DNA of 64,000 nt from QAND01 sp003150225 (GCF_044357945.1 NZ_CP076563.1:682001-746000); one strand, 5' to 3'. Shown: positions 36,211 through 45,526, counted from the first letter of the stretch. The notes: generated from the letters alone by a model not told the origin. Translations and numbers: made by a program.

Positions 36211-37256
36211 TTTATCCGCATCCTCTGTTTGGTAAGCATCCAGGCATATAGCGGCGCACCGATGAAACTGGTTACGATACTGAGGGGCAGCTCGGCCACC
36301 GTCACGGTACGGGCAAGGGTATCCACCACCACCATAAAGGCCGCTCCCATCACCAGGGAGAAGGGGATGGCCTGCGTATTGTTTGGGCCGGCCAGCATCC
36401 GGCTAAGATGGGGCACCACAAGGCCCACCCAACCGATGGTCCCGCTGATGCATACAGCACAGGCCGTCAAAATGGTGGAACAAAGCACCATCAAGCCCCG
36501 AACCGCGCGTATGTTGACGCCCAGGGTCTTGGCCTCTCCGTCCCCCAAGGACAGAAGGTTGACCCGCCAGCGCATGCGCAGCAAGATGACTGCGGCAACA
36601 GCCATGGCAGGGAGGACAGAAAACACATCCTGCATATTGGCCCCAGCAATGCTGCCCATGGTCCAATAGGTGATCTCCGCCAGCTCGGTCTGGGGATCGG
36701 CAACAAACTTGATGATACCCATCAACGCTCCAAAAAAGCCGCTGACGATAATGCCCGAAAGTACCAGCACCATGGTGGAACGATTTTTTAAAAGCCGTGG
36801 CAGCATGGTGGTCATCAGCACGGCCAATAAGCCGGCTATTAGGGCCAAGATTTGGATGCCGGTGCCTCCCAGGCCCAATAGAATGGCTATGGCTGCTCCC
36901 ACGCAAGCGCCTGAAGAAACGCCCAATAGATCGGGGGATACCAGGGGGTTCTTAAAGATTCCCTGATAGACCGATCCCGAGAGAGACAAAGCGCCTCCCA
37001 CCATGGCTGCTACCAGCATACGGGGCAGGCGGATCCGAAAGACCACGTTTTCCATGGTAGGCGTCCAGGTGGATTCCATGGGAATGATACGGGAAAGCAG
37101 GATCTTAACAGCCTCCAAAGGCCCGATACCATACCGTCCCACGCAGAGAGAGCCGATGCAAACCACAAGGGCTATCACACATACGGGTATGAAAAAGTGG
37201 GAACGCCAAAGGGCGTTCTCACTTTTTCTTTTGCTATGTTGCTTTTGGATTTCCAT
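36207..37256 (-). CDS. FecCD-type ABC transporter permease
   Basis: 349 residues with about ten membrane segments. FecCD/BtuC features: RIRLPRMLVAAMVGGALSLSG (RLPR motif and coupling region, split at 20), NPLVSPDLLGVSSGA, and GTIGWVGLVVPHLSRML near the C-terminus. It forms a homodimer with FecE-type ATPases. Sequence class does not distinguish siderophore, cobalamin and molybdate (MolB) transport. It follows the binding protein by about 20 bases and overlaps the ATPase. Confidence 0.92.
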   Translation of the reverse strand: MEIQKQHSKRKSENALWRSHFFIPVCVIALVVCIGSLCVGRYGIGPLEAVKILLSRIIPMESTWTPTMENVVFRIRLPRMLVAAMVGGALSLSGSVYQGIFKNPLVSPDLLGVSSGACVGAAIAILLGLGGTGIQILALIAGLLAVLMTTMLPRLLKNRSTMVLVLSGIIVSGFFGALMGIIKFVADPQTELAEITYWTMGSIAGANMQDVFSVLPAMAVAAVILLRMRWRVNLLSLGDGEAKTLGVNIRAVRGLMVLCSTILTACAVCISGTIGWVGLVVPHLSRMLAGPNNTQAIPFSLVMGAAFMVVVDTLARTVTVAELPLSIVTSFIGAPLYAWMLTKQRMRIK

Positions 37257-37276
37257 AAAGATGCTCCAAACTTATT

Positions 37277-38329
37277 CTATTGGGGAAGCAGCTCGGTGCG
37301 CAGAAGCTGATCGACCTCCTCGTCGGTAAGCTCGCACTGTTTGAAGTCCTTATAATATTTCTTGGTCTCTTCCTTGATATCGAAGGAAACCTTGTCGGGA
37401 TGCAGAATGGTTGCGGCCCACAGCGCCTGCAGAGGGGTATCGCCGCACAAACGGCCCCACCAGAAACAGCCCTTGGGGATGCAGTAAATCCTGTTTTCCT
37501 TGACGGCGGTGATGTCCTGCCACTCGGGGCTGGCCTTCAGAGCGTCACGGACTTCCACAGCGTTATCCCCATCGATCATGATATAGTCGGGGTTGGTGGC
37601 CAGGATCTGCTCAGCGGTAACGTCCTTCAAGCCCATGCCCTTGCCTAAGGCCGCAGTGGAAAGCTTGCCGCCAGCGTAGTTGATCCACTCTTCGATGATG
37701 CTGCCGCCGCCAGCGCCGGAATAGAGCTTGGTGGTATCGGAGGTCATGATGTAGTGAACAACGGGCTTGTCCTCCTCCTGAACGTCCTTCAGGTCTTCCG
37801 CCAGGGTGTCGGTAACCCATTGGGTGTAGTCCACCAGAGCCTTAGCACGCTCCTCGTATTCGCCGCCCAGGATCTGGCCCAGGATGGTGGTGGATTTCTG
37901 GAAGCCCTCATAATCGGTATACATGAGGTTGATGGCGTTTACCCCTACGTCCCGCAGCTCCATCTCCTTTTCGGTGCTGGTGACGATGACCATATCGGGG
38001 TTCAGCTCCAAAAGCTCCTCAGCGGTGGCCTTGGAATAATCCGGCAGATCAGCGATTCCAGGGAAAACCCGTTTGCTCCAATCGGACACAGCAGCGGGAT
38101 GTCCAGAAACCAGCAGCTCGCCGGCGCCCAGGTTAAATAGGTTGTCCGTAGCGGCAGACCAGGTATCCACGATGGTCTTCACTTCCTTGGGAAGGGTAAC
38201 CTCCACTCCCCCCATGCCAGTTACGGTCTGGGTCTGAGCCTCTTCAGAAGCAGGGCCGCCGCAGCCGGCGGTCATGAGCATCAGAGCGGCCAGCATCAGC
38301 GCCAGCAGAAGGCTTGTCTTCTTTTTCAT
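37277..38329 (-). CDS. FecB/MolA-type substrate-binding lipoprotein
   Basis: 350 residues. Lipobox LMTAGCGG after a 22-residue signal, then a class III (TroA/FhuD) fold: GGVEVTLPKEVKTIVD, ELLELNPDMVIVTST (helix linking lobes), IDGDNAVEVRDAL. It ends with a helical KKYYKDFKQCELTDEEV. These bind siderophores, corrinoids or oxyanions. The upstream Moco-riboswitch-like leader favours molybdate or tungstate. It is the first gene of the transporter operon. Confidence 0.88.
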   Translation of the reverse strand: MKKKTSLLLALMLAALMLMTAGCGGPASEEAQTQTVTGMGGVEVTLPKEVKTIVDTWSAATDNLFNLGAGELLVSGHPAAVSDWSKRVFPGIADLPDYSKATAEELLELNPDMVIVTSTEKEMELRDVGVNAINLMYTDYEGFQKSTTILGQILGGEYEERAKALVDYTQWVTDTLAEDLKDVQEEDKPVVHYIMTSDTTKLYSGAGGGSIIEEWINYAGGKLSTAALGKGMGLKDVTAEQILATNPDYIMIDGDNAVEVRDALKASPEWQDITAVKENRIYCIPKGCFWWGRLCGDTPLQALWAATILHPDKVSFDIKEETKKYYKDFKQCELTDEEVDQLLRTELLPQ

Positions 38330-38388
38330 TCCGTCCTCTCCTTATCCTTAAACATTATTTTACAGCAGCCATAGGCCACGGCTGTAAC

Positions 38389-38446
38389 AAAAAAAGAACG
38401 CGCAGAAAAATCCACGCGTACAGAAAACTGCGCCGATCTTTCTTTT
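38389..38446 (-). terminator. leader terminator between riboswitch-like element and transporter
   Basis: On the - strand the stem GCGCAG / CTGCGC (38428-38433 with 38400-38405), extended by A-rich/T-rich flanks, ends in T7 before the transporter ribosome site. It adjoins, and partly overlaps, the 3' side of the element at 38440-38540, as an expression platform would. Confidence 0.7.
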
Positions 38447-38540
38447 CAAACACGGAAGGCGGCGCCGTTTCCGGCGCAACCCATTGGCAGCGGACCATAG
38501 CCCATCGGGCGGTAGGCGTCGCTTGCTTGAAAAATCGCGG
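38440..38540 (-). ncRNA. Moco-riboswitch-like element
   Basis: On the - strand: closing stem TTTTCAAGC (38525-38533) / GTTTGAAAA (38443-38451); hairpin GCCC-GAT-GGGC (38500-38510); GNRA hairpin GCGCCG-GAAA-CGGCGC (38462-38477). The 3' part GCCUUCCGUGUUUGAAAAG and the middle GGCUAUGGUCCGCUGCCAAUG recall, from memory, the conserved core of the E. coli moaA Moco RNA (GCCUCCCGUAUCUGGAAAGG and UGCUUUGGCCGUGACAAUG). A GAAA loop exists only on this strand. The comparison needs a covariance search. Confidence 0.6.
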
Positions 38541-38574
38541 TATGATTCGTATGGTTCACTGGGTCAGGTTGGAA

Positions 38575-39237
38575 TCATAGAAGGCCCCTGGCCTCTGCGG
38601 TATAGAGATCCGCAACAGGATTATGGTTTAACATTCGGTCCTTGGCAACCAAAACGGTACAAGGAGCGTTAGCATACTGCAAAAATAGACTGTCGTGCCC
38701 GACGCATAGGCCTACCACAACGTTGAACTCGGTATTGGCCTCGTTAAGCACCATGGCTTGGCCGATAGGATCACAGATAGCCCGCGGTTTGACCTTTTCC
38801 GGCGGATGAAGCCGTCCATCCGGGCTCCGGAGATCCCTGCGCTCGGGAAGGGATTCCCGCATGGGGCAGGGCCCGATGAGCTCCTCACTGGAAAATCCAC
38901 CCACCTTGCAGCCGGCCGATACGGTTTCAAAGCCTTCTTTTTTGAACAGGGCATTGACGATCCGTCCCTCCCGCAGCATGCCGCTGCAATAGGCGATGCC
39001 GATGGTATGATACTTCATCAGCCTGCAAAAATTAATGGTCTCCATCAGCCGGGTCAGACGGGCAAAGGATTGCCGCATGCTCTCCACGGAGGCCTCATAA
39101 AAGGTATGGATATCCGGCTTCTGATACTCGGCCAGAATGGCGTCAAATAACGCCTGATCCTTCATGGGGCAATCCGCACCGCCAGGCTGTTTACACTGAA
39201 CCTGACAGTTCTGAACGAGACACTCCGCGCAATGCAT
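38575..39237 (-). CDS. DUF1847 (putative metal-binding) protein
   Basis: 220 residues. Cys-rich N-terminus MHCAECLVQNCQVQC...CPMKD, then conserved KVGGFSSEE and Cys-containing IGPCPMRE, and LCVGHDSLFLQYANAPCTVLVAKD near the C-terminus. Family function unknown; Cys clusters suggest metal or Fe-S binding. The start at 39237 has AGGAGG eight bases upstream; ten extra N-terminal codons are rejected. It lies about 35 bases before the riboswitch-like leader, so it may feed transcripts into it. It has its own promoter at 39286-39314. Confidence 0.85.
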   Translation of the reverse strand: MHCAECLVQNCQVQCKQPGGADCPMKDQALFDAILAEYQKPDIHTFYEASVESMRQSFARLTRLMETINFCRLMKYHTIGIAYCSGMLREGRIVNALFKKEGFETVSAGCKVGGFSSEELIGPCPMRESLPERRDLRSPDGRLHPPEKVKPRAICDPIGQAMVLNEANTEFNVVVGLCVGHDSLFLQYANAPCTVLVAKDRMLNHNPVADLYTAEARGLL

Positions 39238-39285
39238 AGGATACTCCTCCTTCATCTTTCGACACAATTTGCCAAAAGCATAGCC

Positions 39286-39314
39286 ATTCTATCCCATTTT
39301 CAAATCTCTGGCAA
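39286..39314 (-). promoter_or_regulatory. promoter of the DUF1847 gene
   Basis: TTGCCA (39309-39314), 17-base spacer, TAGAAT (39286-39291) on the - strand. Confidence 0.75.
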
Positions 39315-39417
39315 GGGGACTACTGCCGGGCGACAGCCCCTTTCTCTTTCTAAAACATGAAATACGAAAGCCGGATCTCCTCAACGGCACATCCAGTTCT
39401 TCCATTAACGGCACTGG

Positions 39418-40260
39418 CTAGCGCCGCTCCAACTCCAAACGGCGCCTGGAGGATTCACAAAACCGCTCCATGAGCCGCTCCTCATCCTCCTTTTTGATGG
39501 CCTCCTTCAATTCTTGGAATTGCATCTCAAAGTCCTCCATGGCCAATAGCAAATTCTCCCGGTTCCCCAGGAAAAGCTGGGACCATAAGGGCCCGTTGAT
39601 ATTGGCGATCCGGGTCAGCTCCCGGTAGCTGTCCCCCACAAAGGAGCTGGTTTCCTGGGGATGGCGATCGCTGTTGATAAGGGCTACCGCCAGCACATGG
39701 GGCAGTTGGGAGGTAAAACCGATCATCCGATCATGCTCCTCCGGCGAGATGCGTCTGATCCTGCCAAACCCCAGCTCCCGAACCAGATCTTCCACCAATC
39801 GGATGCTCTCTTCCCGGTTTCCCGGCCGGGGAACGATGAGATAGTTGGCCCCAAGGAATACCTCCGCACTGGCAAAATCGATGCCCTCTTTTTCCCTTCC
39901 GGCCATGGGATGGCCTAAAACAAAGTCCACCCCTGGAGCCAGAAGGTCATCCAGTTCCCGGCATAGAGGGCCTTTGACGCCGCTAACGTCGGTAAGGACG
40001 GTGCCCGGCCTCAGGCAGCTTCCATGCTCCCGTAAAAAGGCAGGTACATCCTTAGGATACACCGCCAATATGGTAAGATCCGCGCGGGGCAGTACCGCCT
40101 CGGGATCGACGCTGCCCTCCCGAATCATTCCTCGGCAAAGGGCCTTTTGGATGGTATCGGGATTCCGGTCCACTCCAAAAACGGTGTGGTCGCTTTTCTC
40201 CAACAGGGCCTGGGCGAAGGATCCCCCAATAACCCCCAAGCCAACAATGGCAATGTTCAT
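39418..40260 (-). CDS. tyrA: prephenate dehydrogenase
   Basis: 280 residues. Converts prephenate to 4-hydroxyphenylpyruvate for tyrosine. The N-terminal Rossmann motif is GLGVIGGSFA; LGHPMAGREKEGIDFA and the catalytic His in SPEEHDRMIGFTSQLPH are typical. There is no C-terminal ACT domain, so feedback inhibition is not expected here. It is the last gene of the nine-gene aromatic operon, overlapping aroQ by four bases (ATGA). Confidence 0.95.
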   Translation of the reverse strand: MNIAIVGLGVIGGSFAQALLEKSDHTVFGVDRNPDTIQKALCRGMIREGSVDPEAVLPRADLTILAVYPKDVPAFLREHGSCLRPGTVLTDVSGVKGPLCRELDDLLAPGVDFVLGHPMAGREKEGIDFASAEVFLGANYLIVPRPGNREESIRLVEDLVRELGFGRIRRISPEEHDRMIGFTSQLPHVLAVALINSDRHPQETSSFVGDSYRELTRIANINGPLWSQLFLGNRENLLLAMEDFEMQFQELKEAIKKEDEERLMERFCESSRRRLELERR

Positions 40261-40703
40261 GTCCGTTTTCCTTTCAGATGGTGGTTCAATGCGTAAAGCG
40301 CCAGGATATAGCCGTATTCCCCCAGTCCGCAGATCTGGCCCAGACAGACCGGCGCCGTCACCGAGCGGCTCCGAAACTCCTCCCGGGCGTGGATATTGGA
40401 CAGGTGCACCTCCACCGTGGGGATGGATACCGATTGAATGGCGTCATGGATGGCATAACTGGTATGGGTATAGGCGCCGGGATTTAGGATGATCCCATCC
40501 ACCCCGTCATGGTAGGCCTTCTGAAAAGCATCGATGATGGCGCCCTCGCAGTTGCTCTGAAAAAACGCCATCGTATGGCCCAGCTTCCGAGCCTCCTCGT
40601 CTATCCGAGCGTTGATCTGCTCCAGTCCCACGCTGCCGTAAATCTGCGGCTCCCGAATCCCAAGAAAGTTCATATTAGGGCCGTTGATCACCAATAGGTT
40701 CAT
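40257..40703 (-). CDS. aroQ: 3-dehydroquinate dehydratase, type II
   Basis: 148 residues, length typical of the dodecameric type II enzyme. INGPNMNFLGIREPQIYG carries the catalytic Tyr and Asn; NPGAYTHTSYAI, VHLSNIHAREEFR and LGEYGYILAL follow the family. It makes 3-dehydroshikimate. It overlaps aroK and tyrA by four bases each, giving translational coupling within the operon. Confidence 0.96.
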   Translation of the reverse strand: MNLLVINGPNMNFLGIREPQIYGSVGLEQINARIDEEARKLGHTMAFFQSNCEGAIIDAFQKAYHDGVDGIILNPGAYTHTSYAIHDAIQSVSIPTVEVHLSNIHAREEFRSRSVTAPVCLGQICGLGEYGYILALYALNHHLKGKRT

Positions 40704-41203
40704 CCGATTCCTTCCTCCTTCAGATAGACCAGGATGGCGGCCACCGCCGCCTCCTGGGTCGCATCGTTTTGAATCACCGCGTCCCCGGCCGCCCGGTACA
40801 GGGAATAACGGTCCGCATAGAGCTGATACAAGCGATCCATTCCATCCCGCAGCAGCGGACGGGTGGATCGGTCAATATCCCCAGCGATATGGGCCAGGGG
40901 CCTATCCAGGAACAACACAGGCCCACCGGCTTTCAGAGCGTCAATGTTGCCAGGGGTTAGGACTACCCCCCCGCCGCAGGCCACTACCGTAGGCCTGTCA
41001 ACGCTGGATAAGCGGGCACAGACCCGGGCCTCCCATTGGCGGAATACCGGCTCCCCTTGGGAAAATAGCTCTGGGATGGTGCGTCCCGCCATATCCTGGA
41101 TGGCGTCGTCCATATCCACAAAATCCCATCCCAATTCCCGCGCAACCAGCCTTCCCAAAGTGGTCTTCCCACTGCCCGGCATACCAATTAGAGACAGGAT
41201 CAT
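40700..41203 (-). CDS. aroK: shikimate kinase
   Basis: 167 residues. Walker A GMPGSGKTTLG, the shikimate-binding DMDD, ARG/Arg pairs (FRQWE), CGGGVVL, and the LID Arg (RSTRPLL). It phosphorylates shikimate with ATP. It overlaps aroE (start) and aroQ (end) by ATGA. Confidence 0.95.
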   Translation of the reverse strand: MILSLIGMPGSGKTTLGRLVARELGWDFVDMDDAIQDMAGRTIPELFSQGEPVFRQWEARVCARLSSVDRPTVVACGGGVVLTPGNIDALKAGGPVLFLDRPLAHIAGDIDRSTRPLLRDGMDRLYQLYADRYSLYRAAGDAVIQNDATQEAAVAAILVYLKEEGIG

Positions 41204-42000
41204 CGCCGATGCCTCCCCTCATGCAGAGCGCCCCAGGCCTCTTTATAGGCCGCTTCCCCAATCCTTTGGGGAATGTCCCGCTCCTGCCAAAGCTCCTGTG
41301 CCCGCACCGCTTGGCTTACCAGCATCCAAAGCCCTCCACAGGTGCGCTTGCCCAGCGTTCGGCCCAGTACCAGAAGCTTGGTCTCCAGAGGATTGTAGAT
41401 TAAATCCACAATATCCTCATGCCGCTCGATGACGGTGGGCCCCACCGGGCAGGCGTCCGTATGAGGATGCATTCCAACGGGGGTACAGTTGACCAGCACA
41501 TCCCCTTCCCAGCGTTCCAGTTCCCGGTAGGAGCGTTCCCCCTCTCGTGGCGTGCGGCTCACCAGGGTCACCTCCCCACCTCCATCCCGGATGGCCGTGG
41601 TCACCGCCCGGCTGGCACCTCCCGTTCCCAAAACGGTAAACCGCCGGCCGGACACGCCGATGCCCTTCTGCGCCAGCATGGCCAGAAATCCATGGTAATC
41701 GGTATTATCCCCGTATAATAGTCCATCCCGCAAAGCGACGGTATTGATGGCCCCGATGCGTTCTGCCTGGGGAGAAAGAACATCCATCTGCTCCATCACC
41801 GTCCGTTTATAGGGGATGGTAACGTTGACTCCGCGGATGCCAAGGGTCCGGATAGCTTCCCCAAGGCCGCCGATGCGGCCGCGGGGAACCTCTATCAGAT
41901 GATAGGTGCCGGGGACGCCCAACTCCTTTAAGATGCGGGTATGAATCAGGGGGGACAGGCTATGGCCCAGAACCTCCCCGATCAATCCATAACATTCCAT
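41200..42000 (-). CDS. aroE: shikimate dehydrogenase
   Basis: 266 residues. Shikimate site GHSLSPLIHTRIL and NVTIPYK with the catalytic Lys; NADP Rossmann motif VLGTGGASRAV, and NCTPVGMHP; DLIYNPLETKLL near the end. It reduces 3-dehydroshikimate. It overlaps aroK by four bases. The gap to pheA upstream is 34 bases and carries no terminator. Confidence 0.95.
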   Translation of the reverse strand: MECYGLIGEVLGHSLSPLIHTRILKELGVPGTYHLIEVPRGRIGGLGEAIRTLGIRGVNVTIPYKRTVMEQMDVLSPQAERIGAINTVALRDGLLYGDNTDYHGFLAMLAQKGIGVSGRRFTVLGTGGASRAVTTAIRDGGGEVTLVSRTPREGERSYRELERWEGDVLVNCTPVGMHPHTDACPVGPTVIERHEDIVDLIYNPLETKLLVLGRTLGKRTCGGLWMLVSQAVRAQELWQERDIPQRIGEAAYKEAWGALHEGRHRR

Positions 42001-42034
42001 AGATGCTCACCAATCCTCACAACGACTGTGGTTT

Positions 42035-43180
42035 TTAGCCGCCTAAAGTTCGTCCTCCCATTTTATGGGCCTGATAGATTCCCAGCAGCCGCCAATGTTC
42101 GCTTAGGGACTGGGCAACCATTTCCGCCTCCTGGAAGTTCTCCCCCAAATCCCCGGAAAAATCCCCGTAAAAGCGGTATTCAAAGGGGCGGTGAGGGATG
42201 GGCCTCGACTCGATCTTGGTCATGTTGATGCCCCTTTGGGCAAAGACAGTCAACAGCTGTGCTAGGGTGCCCGGGCGGTTCTTTAGGGTGAATACCGCCG
42301 TGGCCTTGTTCCCCGGCCCCCTCATGGGTTCCCGGGTCACCACCAAAAAACGGGTGTTATTGTCCCGCACATCGTTGATGGCCTCCGCTAAAATCGTAAG
42401 ACCGTAGAGGCTTGCCGCCCGTCGGCTGGCAATGGCCGCCCGGGTTTGGTCGCCGCACTCGGACACATATTTGGCGCTGGTAGCAGTATTGTAATAGGGA
42501 ATCAGCCTCCACCCAGGGTGGGTATGGAGGAACCCCGCGCACTGAGCGATCCCCTGGCTATGGGAATAAACCTCCCGGATGTCGTCGAGGCGAGCACCCG
42601 GCAGAGCGAGAAGGTGCTGCTGCACCCCGATGACCCGCTCCCCCACCACGCTGAGGTTATACTTCTCCAAAAGGTCATATACCTCAAAGACCGATCCTGT
42701 GGTGGTGTTTTCCACCGGCAGGACCCCGCAGGGGACTTCCCCACCCTGTACCAGCTGGCAGAGCTCCTCAAAGGTATCGGTTCGCCGGACGGGGGCCTCC
42801 TCCCCAAACAGTTCCCGGAGGGCCTGTTCTGAGAAGGACCCCGGAACTCCCTGATAGGCGATGGCTCCCTGCGCTCTCAAGGGGGAAAGCTCCTGGCAGG
42901 ATTGCCGCTCCTCCGACAAAAGCTGGCGCTGATAATCCTTGCTGATGTTCATAAGAGCGGTATACAGTTCCCGCACGCCGGCATCATAGGCGTGGTTCTC
43001 CAACAACGCCTGTACCTTTTCCAGCACCTGGGCCTCCCGGGTTCCCTGGAAAACCTCCAGGTTATGGGCCAGCTTATACCGGGCAACATCCAACACCACA
43101 TCCATCCGCTCCTCAAAAAGGGCGGTGATCTTCCGGTCAATGGCGTCAATTCGATTCCGATATTCCGTCAAATCCCCCAT
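42035..43180 (-). CDS. pheA: bifunctional chorismate mutase / prephenate dehydratase (P-protein)
   Basis: 381 residues: AroQ-type chorismate mutase (about 1-90, RNRIDAIDRKITALFEERM), prephenate dehydratase (about 105-285; GVPGSFSEQAL and the Thr-Arg-Phe motif NNTRFLVV), and a C-terminal ACT domain (about 295-370; PGTLAQLLTVFAQRGINMTKIESRP), the usual Phe feedback site. The start is the ATG at 43180 after AGGAGAG; a longer frame runs over aroC and is rejected. It overlaps aroC by 13 bases. Confidence 0.95.
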   Translation of the reverse strand: MGDLTEYRNRIDAIDRKITALFEERMDVVLDVARYKLAHNLEVFQGTREAQVLEKVQALLENHAYDAGVRELYTALMNISKDYQRQLLSEERQSCQELSPLRAQGAIAYQGVPGSFSEQALRELFGEEAPVRRTDTFEELCQLVQGGEVPCGVLPVENTTTGSVFEVYDLLEKYNLSVVGERVIGVQQHLLALPGARLDDIREVYSHSQGIAQCAGFLHTHPGWRLIPYYNTATSAKYVSECGDQTRAAIASRRAASLYGLTILAEAINDVRDNNTRFLVVTREPMRGPGNKATAVFTLKNRPGTLAQLLTVFAQRGINMTKIESRPIPHRPFEYRFYGDFSGDLGENFQEAEMVAQSLSEHWRLLGIYQAHKMGGRTLGG

Positions 43181-44262
43181 GCCGCTCTCTCCTTTAACAA
43201 CTCCACCATGGCCATAGCCGCTACCCCCTCGATAACCGGTACCGCCCGGGGCACGATGCAAGGATCATGACGACCGCCCGTCTGAATGGGCTCCTCACGA
43301 TGCCGGACGAGGGATACCGTTTGCTGCTCCCGATGGATGGAAGCGGTGGGCCGAACGGCCGCCCGAAACACCACCGGCATGCCACAGGTGATGCCCCCCT
43401 GGATACCGCCCCCTCGATTGGTACGGGTTTTCACTGCGTCCCCTTCCAAATAGAATTCATCGTTGCACTGGCTACCCCGCAGGGCCGCCATGGCAAATCC
43501 CAATCCGAATTCTACTCCTTTGACGGCGGGAACCGAAAACAACAAATGGGCGATCACCGATTCTGCCGAATCAAAGAAAGGAGCGCCCAGCCCCGCAGGA
43601 ACCCCGAAGATTCCGCACTCGATGACGCCCCCTAGGGAATCCCCCTCCATGCGGGCAGCGTCAATCGCCTGTTCCATGGGCTTCCGCTTGGCTGGATCCA
43701 GCAAGGGCAGCACCTCCTTTGCCAGCTCTGGCAGGCGGGGATCCCCCGTTGGCACATCCAGAAGCAGCGCGTCTTGAATCCCCCCAAGGGCAGCCACATG
43801 GGCGTAGACGTCAATCCCATGGCGGCGCAGGATCTGTTTGCAGACCGCCCCACAAAATACCAAGGGTGCGGTGATCCGTCCAGAAAAATGTCCCCCGCCA
43901 TGATGGTCCTCAAATCCGCCATACCGTACATGCCCGGTATAATCGGCATGCCCCGGACGGAGCAAATCCAACTCTTCCCCGTAATCCCCGCTATGGGCGC
44001 CGGTATTGGCAATGGTAGCGGAAAGGGGGGTGCCGGTGGTCCTCCCCCGATACAGGCCGCTCAAAATCCGGGGCGTGTCCGCCTCCTGGCGCTGGGTGGA
44101 GAGCGAACTCCGCCCAGGCGCCCGCCGTGCCATCTCAAAAGCAATGGCATCCAGGTCCAGGGGCAGCCCACTTGGCAGGCCGTCTATGGTGATGCCGATG
44201 GCCGGGCCGTGGGACTCCCCGTAAATGCTTACGCGCAGATAATTACCCCATTGTCCACTCAT
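43168..44262 (-). CDS. aroC: chorismate synthase
   Basis: 364 residues. FMN-dependent; motifs GESHGPAIGITIDGLPSGL (start), RPGHADYTG, RYGGFEDHHGGGHFSGRIT and RTNRGGGIQGGITCG (FMN/CSIP-binding), and the C-terminal GRHDPCIVPRAVP. Family length typical. It overlaps aroA at its start by about 20 bases and pheA at its end. Confidence 0.97.
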   Translation of the reverse strand: MSGQWGNYLRVSIYGESHGPAIGITIDGLPSGLPLDLDAIAFEMARRAPGRSSLSTQRQEADTPRILSGLYRGRTTGTPLSATIANTGAHSGDYGEELDLLRPGHADYTGHVRYGGFEDHHGGGHFSGRITAPLVFCGAVCKQILRRHGIDVYAHVAALGGIQDALLLDVPTGDPRLPELAKEVLPLLDPAKRKPMEQAIDAARMEGDSLGGVIECGIFGVPAGLGAPFFDSAESVIAHLLFSVPAVKGVEFGLGFAMAALRGSQCNDEFYLEGDAVKTRTNRGGGIQGGITCGMPVVFRAAVRPTASIHREQQTVSLVRHREEPIQTGGRHDPCIVPRAVPVIEGVAAMAMVELLKERAAWGI

Positions 44263-45526
44263 CCGCTTTTCCTCCTAACGCCGTAAAATCCCGGAAAAAT
44301 CCCGGATAGGACTTCCGTACACAGGGATAGTCCTCAAGGTAAATGGGCTCCTGGCAGACCGTGGCGGCCACGGCCAGCATCATGGCGATGCGGTGATCCC
44401 CGTGGCTCCACACCGTGGCGCCCCCGGCAAGGCGCTCCACCCCCTGAATAAGAAATCCATCGGGAGTCTCCTCAATCCTGGCTCCCAGCTTGCTCAGTTC
44501 CTGGGCGGTAGCCGCCAGCCGGTCGCACTCCTTGATCCGCAGACGGGCCGCTCCGGTGATTTTCGTTTCCCCATGACAAAGACAAGCCGCCAAAGCCGCA
44601 ATGGGCACGATATCGGGGCACTGGCTGCCATCGATATGAGTAGCCGTGAGCCGCTTTGGCGGAAGGACAGCGCCTCCATCCATCCGGCAGCCCATTCGAG
44701 AAAGGATATCCAGGATAGCCCGATCCCCTTGGGCGCTGTTGGAATCAAGCCCTGTCACCGACACACGGCTGCCCAACGCATCGGCAACCAGATAAAAAGC
44801 GGCCTGGGAATAATCCCCCTCTACCGCCCCGTCCCGGGGCCGATACCGTTGCCTGCCAGGAATATGGAATCTCTGATACATCTGGTTTTCCACCTGGATC
44901 CCATGGGCAAAAAGAGCCGAAAGGGTTAGATCCAAATACCCCTTGGATTCCATAGGCGTGGTGATGACCAGATCGGAATCCCCTTCCAAAACAGGCAGGG
45001 CCAACAGCAAACCGGTGATGAACTGGGAGCTGATGTCCCCTGGAACGGCATAGGTTCCCGGCGTCAGCCGTCCCTGAACCAGCAAATCCAGGTGTTCCCC
45101 CCGCCCTTCCTCATAGCGGATGTCCTGGGCCCGTGCGATATCCCGATACACCGTCATGGGGCGCTTGTGAAGGTTCCCCCGGCCGATGAACCGCACCGGC
45201 CTATTTTGCGTCAGCGCCAGGGGTACCAGGAACCGCAGGGTCGAGCCCGACTCGTTGCAGTCAATGGTAATTTCCCCATCGCCGGTCCCGGTCTGGATGC
45301 TAGCTCCGTCCAGAATAAGGGTATCTCCCTCAAAGGTCCATTCCGCTCCCAGGGCTCGAAGGCCCTTGAGGGTGGCCAGGATGTCGTCAGACGGGTCGAT
45401 GCCGGTGATGCGGCTCTTCCCCTCCGCTAGGGCGGCACAGATGCACAAGCGATGGGCCATGCTCTTGCTGGGAGGCGCCGGAACGGTCCCGGCTAGGAGC
45501 CCAGGCTGGATTCTCATGGTTTTCAT
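44243..45526 (-). CDS. aroA: 3-phosphoshikimate 1-carboxyvinyltransferase (EPSP synthase)
   Basis: 427 residues of the two-domain inside-out alpha/beta fold. Landmarks: PAPPSKSMAHRLCICAALA (phosphoshikimate Lys/Ser/Arg), NESGSTLRFLVPLA, the second-domain DxSQAAFYLVA segment, IKECDRLAATAQELSKLG (motif with Arg), and DHRIAMMLAVA. It overlaps aroB by four bases. The PEP-site loop has NESGST where many class I enzymes have NAGTA, so herbicide class should not be assumed. Confidence 0.95.
   Translation of the reverse strand: MKTMRIQPGLLAGTVPAPPSKSMAHRLCICAALAEGKSRITGIDPSDDILATLKGLRALGAEWTFEGDTLILDGASIQTGTGDGEITIDCNESGSTLRFLVPLALTQNRPVRFIGRGNLHKRPMTVYRDIARAQDIRYEEGRGEHLDLLVQGRLTPGTYAVPGDISSQFITGLLLALPVLEGDSDLVITTPMESKGYLDLTLSALFAHGIQVENQMYQRFHIPGRQRYRPRDGAVEGDYSQAAFYLVADALGSRVSVTGLDSNSAQGDRAILDILSRMGCRMDGGAVLPPKRLTATHIDGSQCPDIVPIAALAACLCHGETKITGAARLRIKECDRLAATAQELSKLGARIEETPDGFLIQGVERLAGGATVWSHGDHRIAMMLAVAATVCQEPIYLEDYPCVRKSYPGFFRDFTALGGKADEWTMG

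Noticed and set aside
39300..39417. Terminator after tyrA
   Set aside because: AAGGGG/CCCCTT near 39314-39343 has its T-rich side on the + strand, where no gene ends; it is unsuited to the - strand operon, so no terminator is called.
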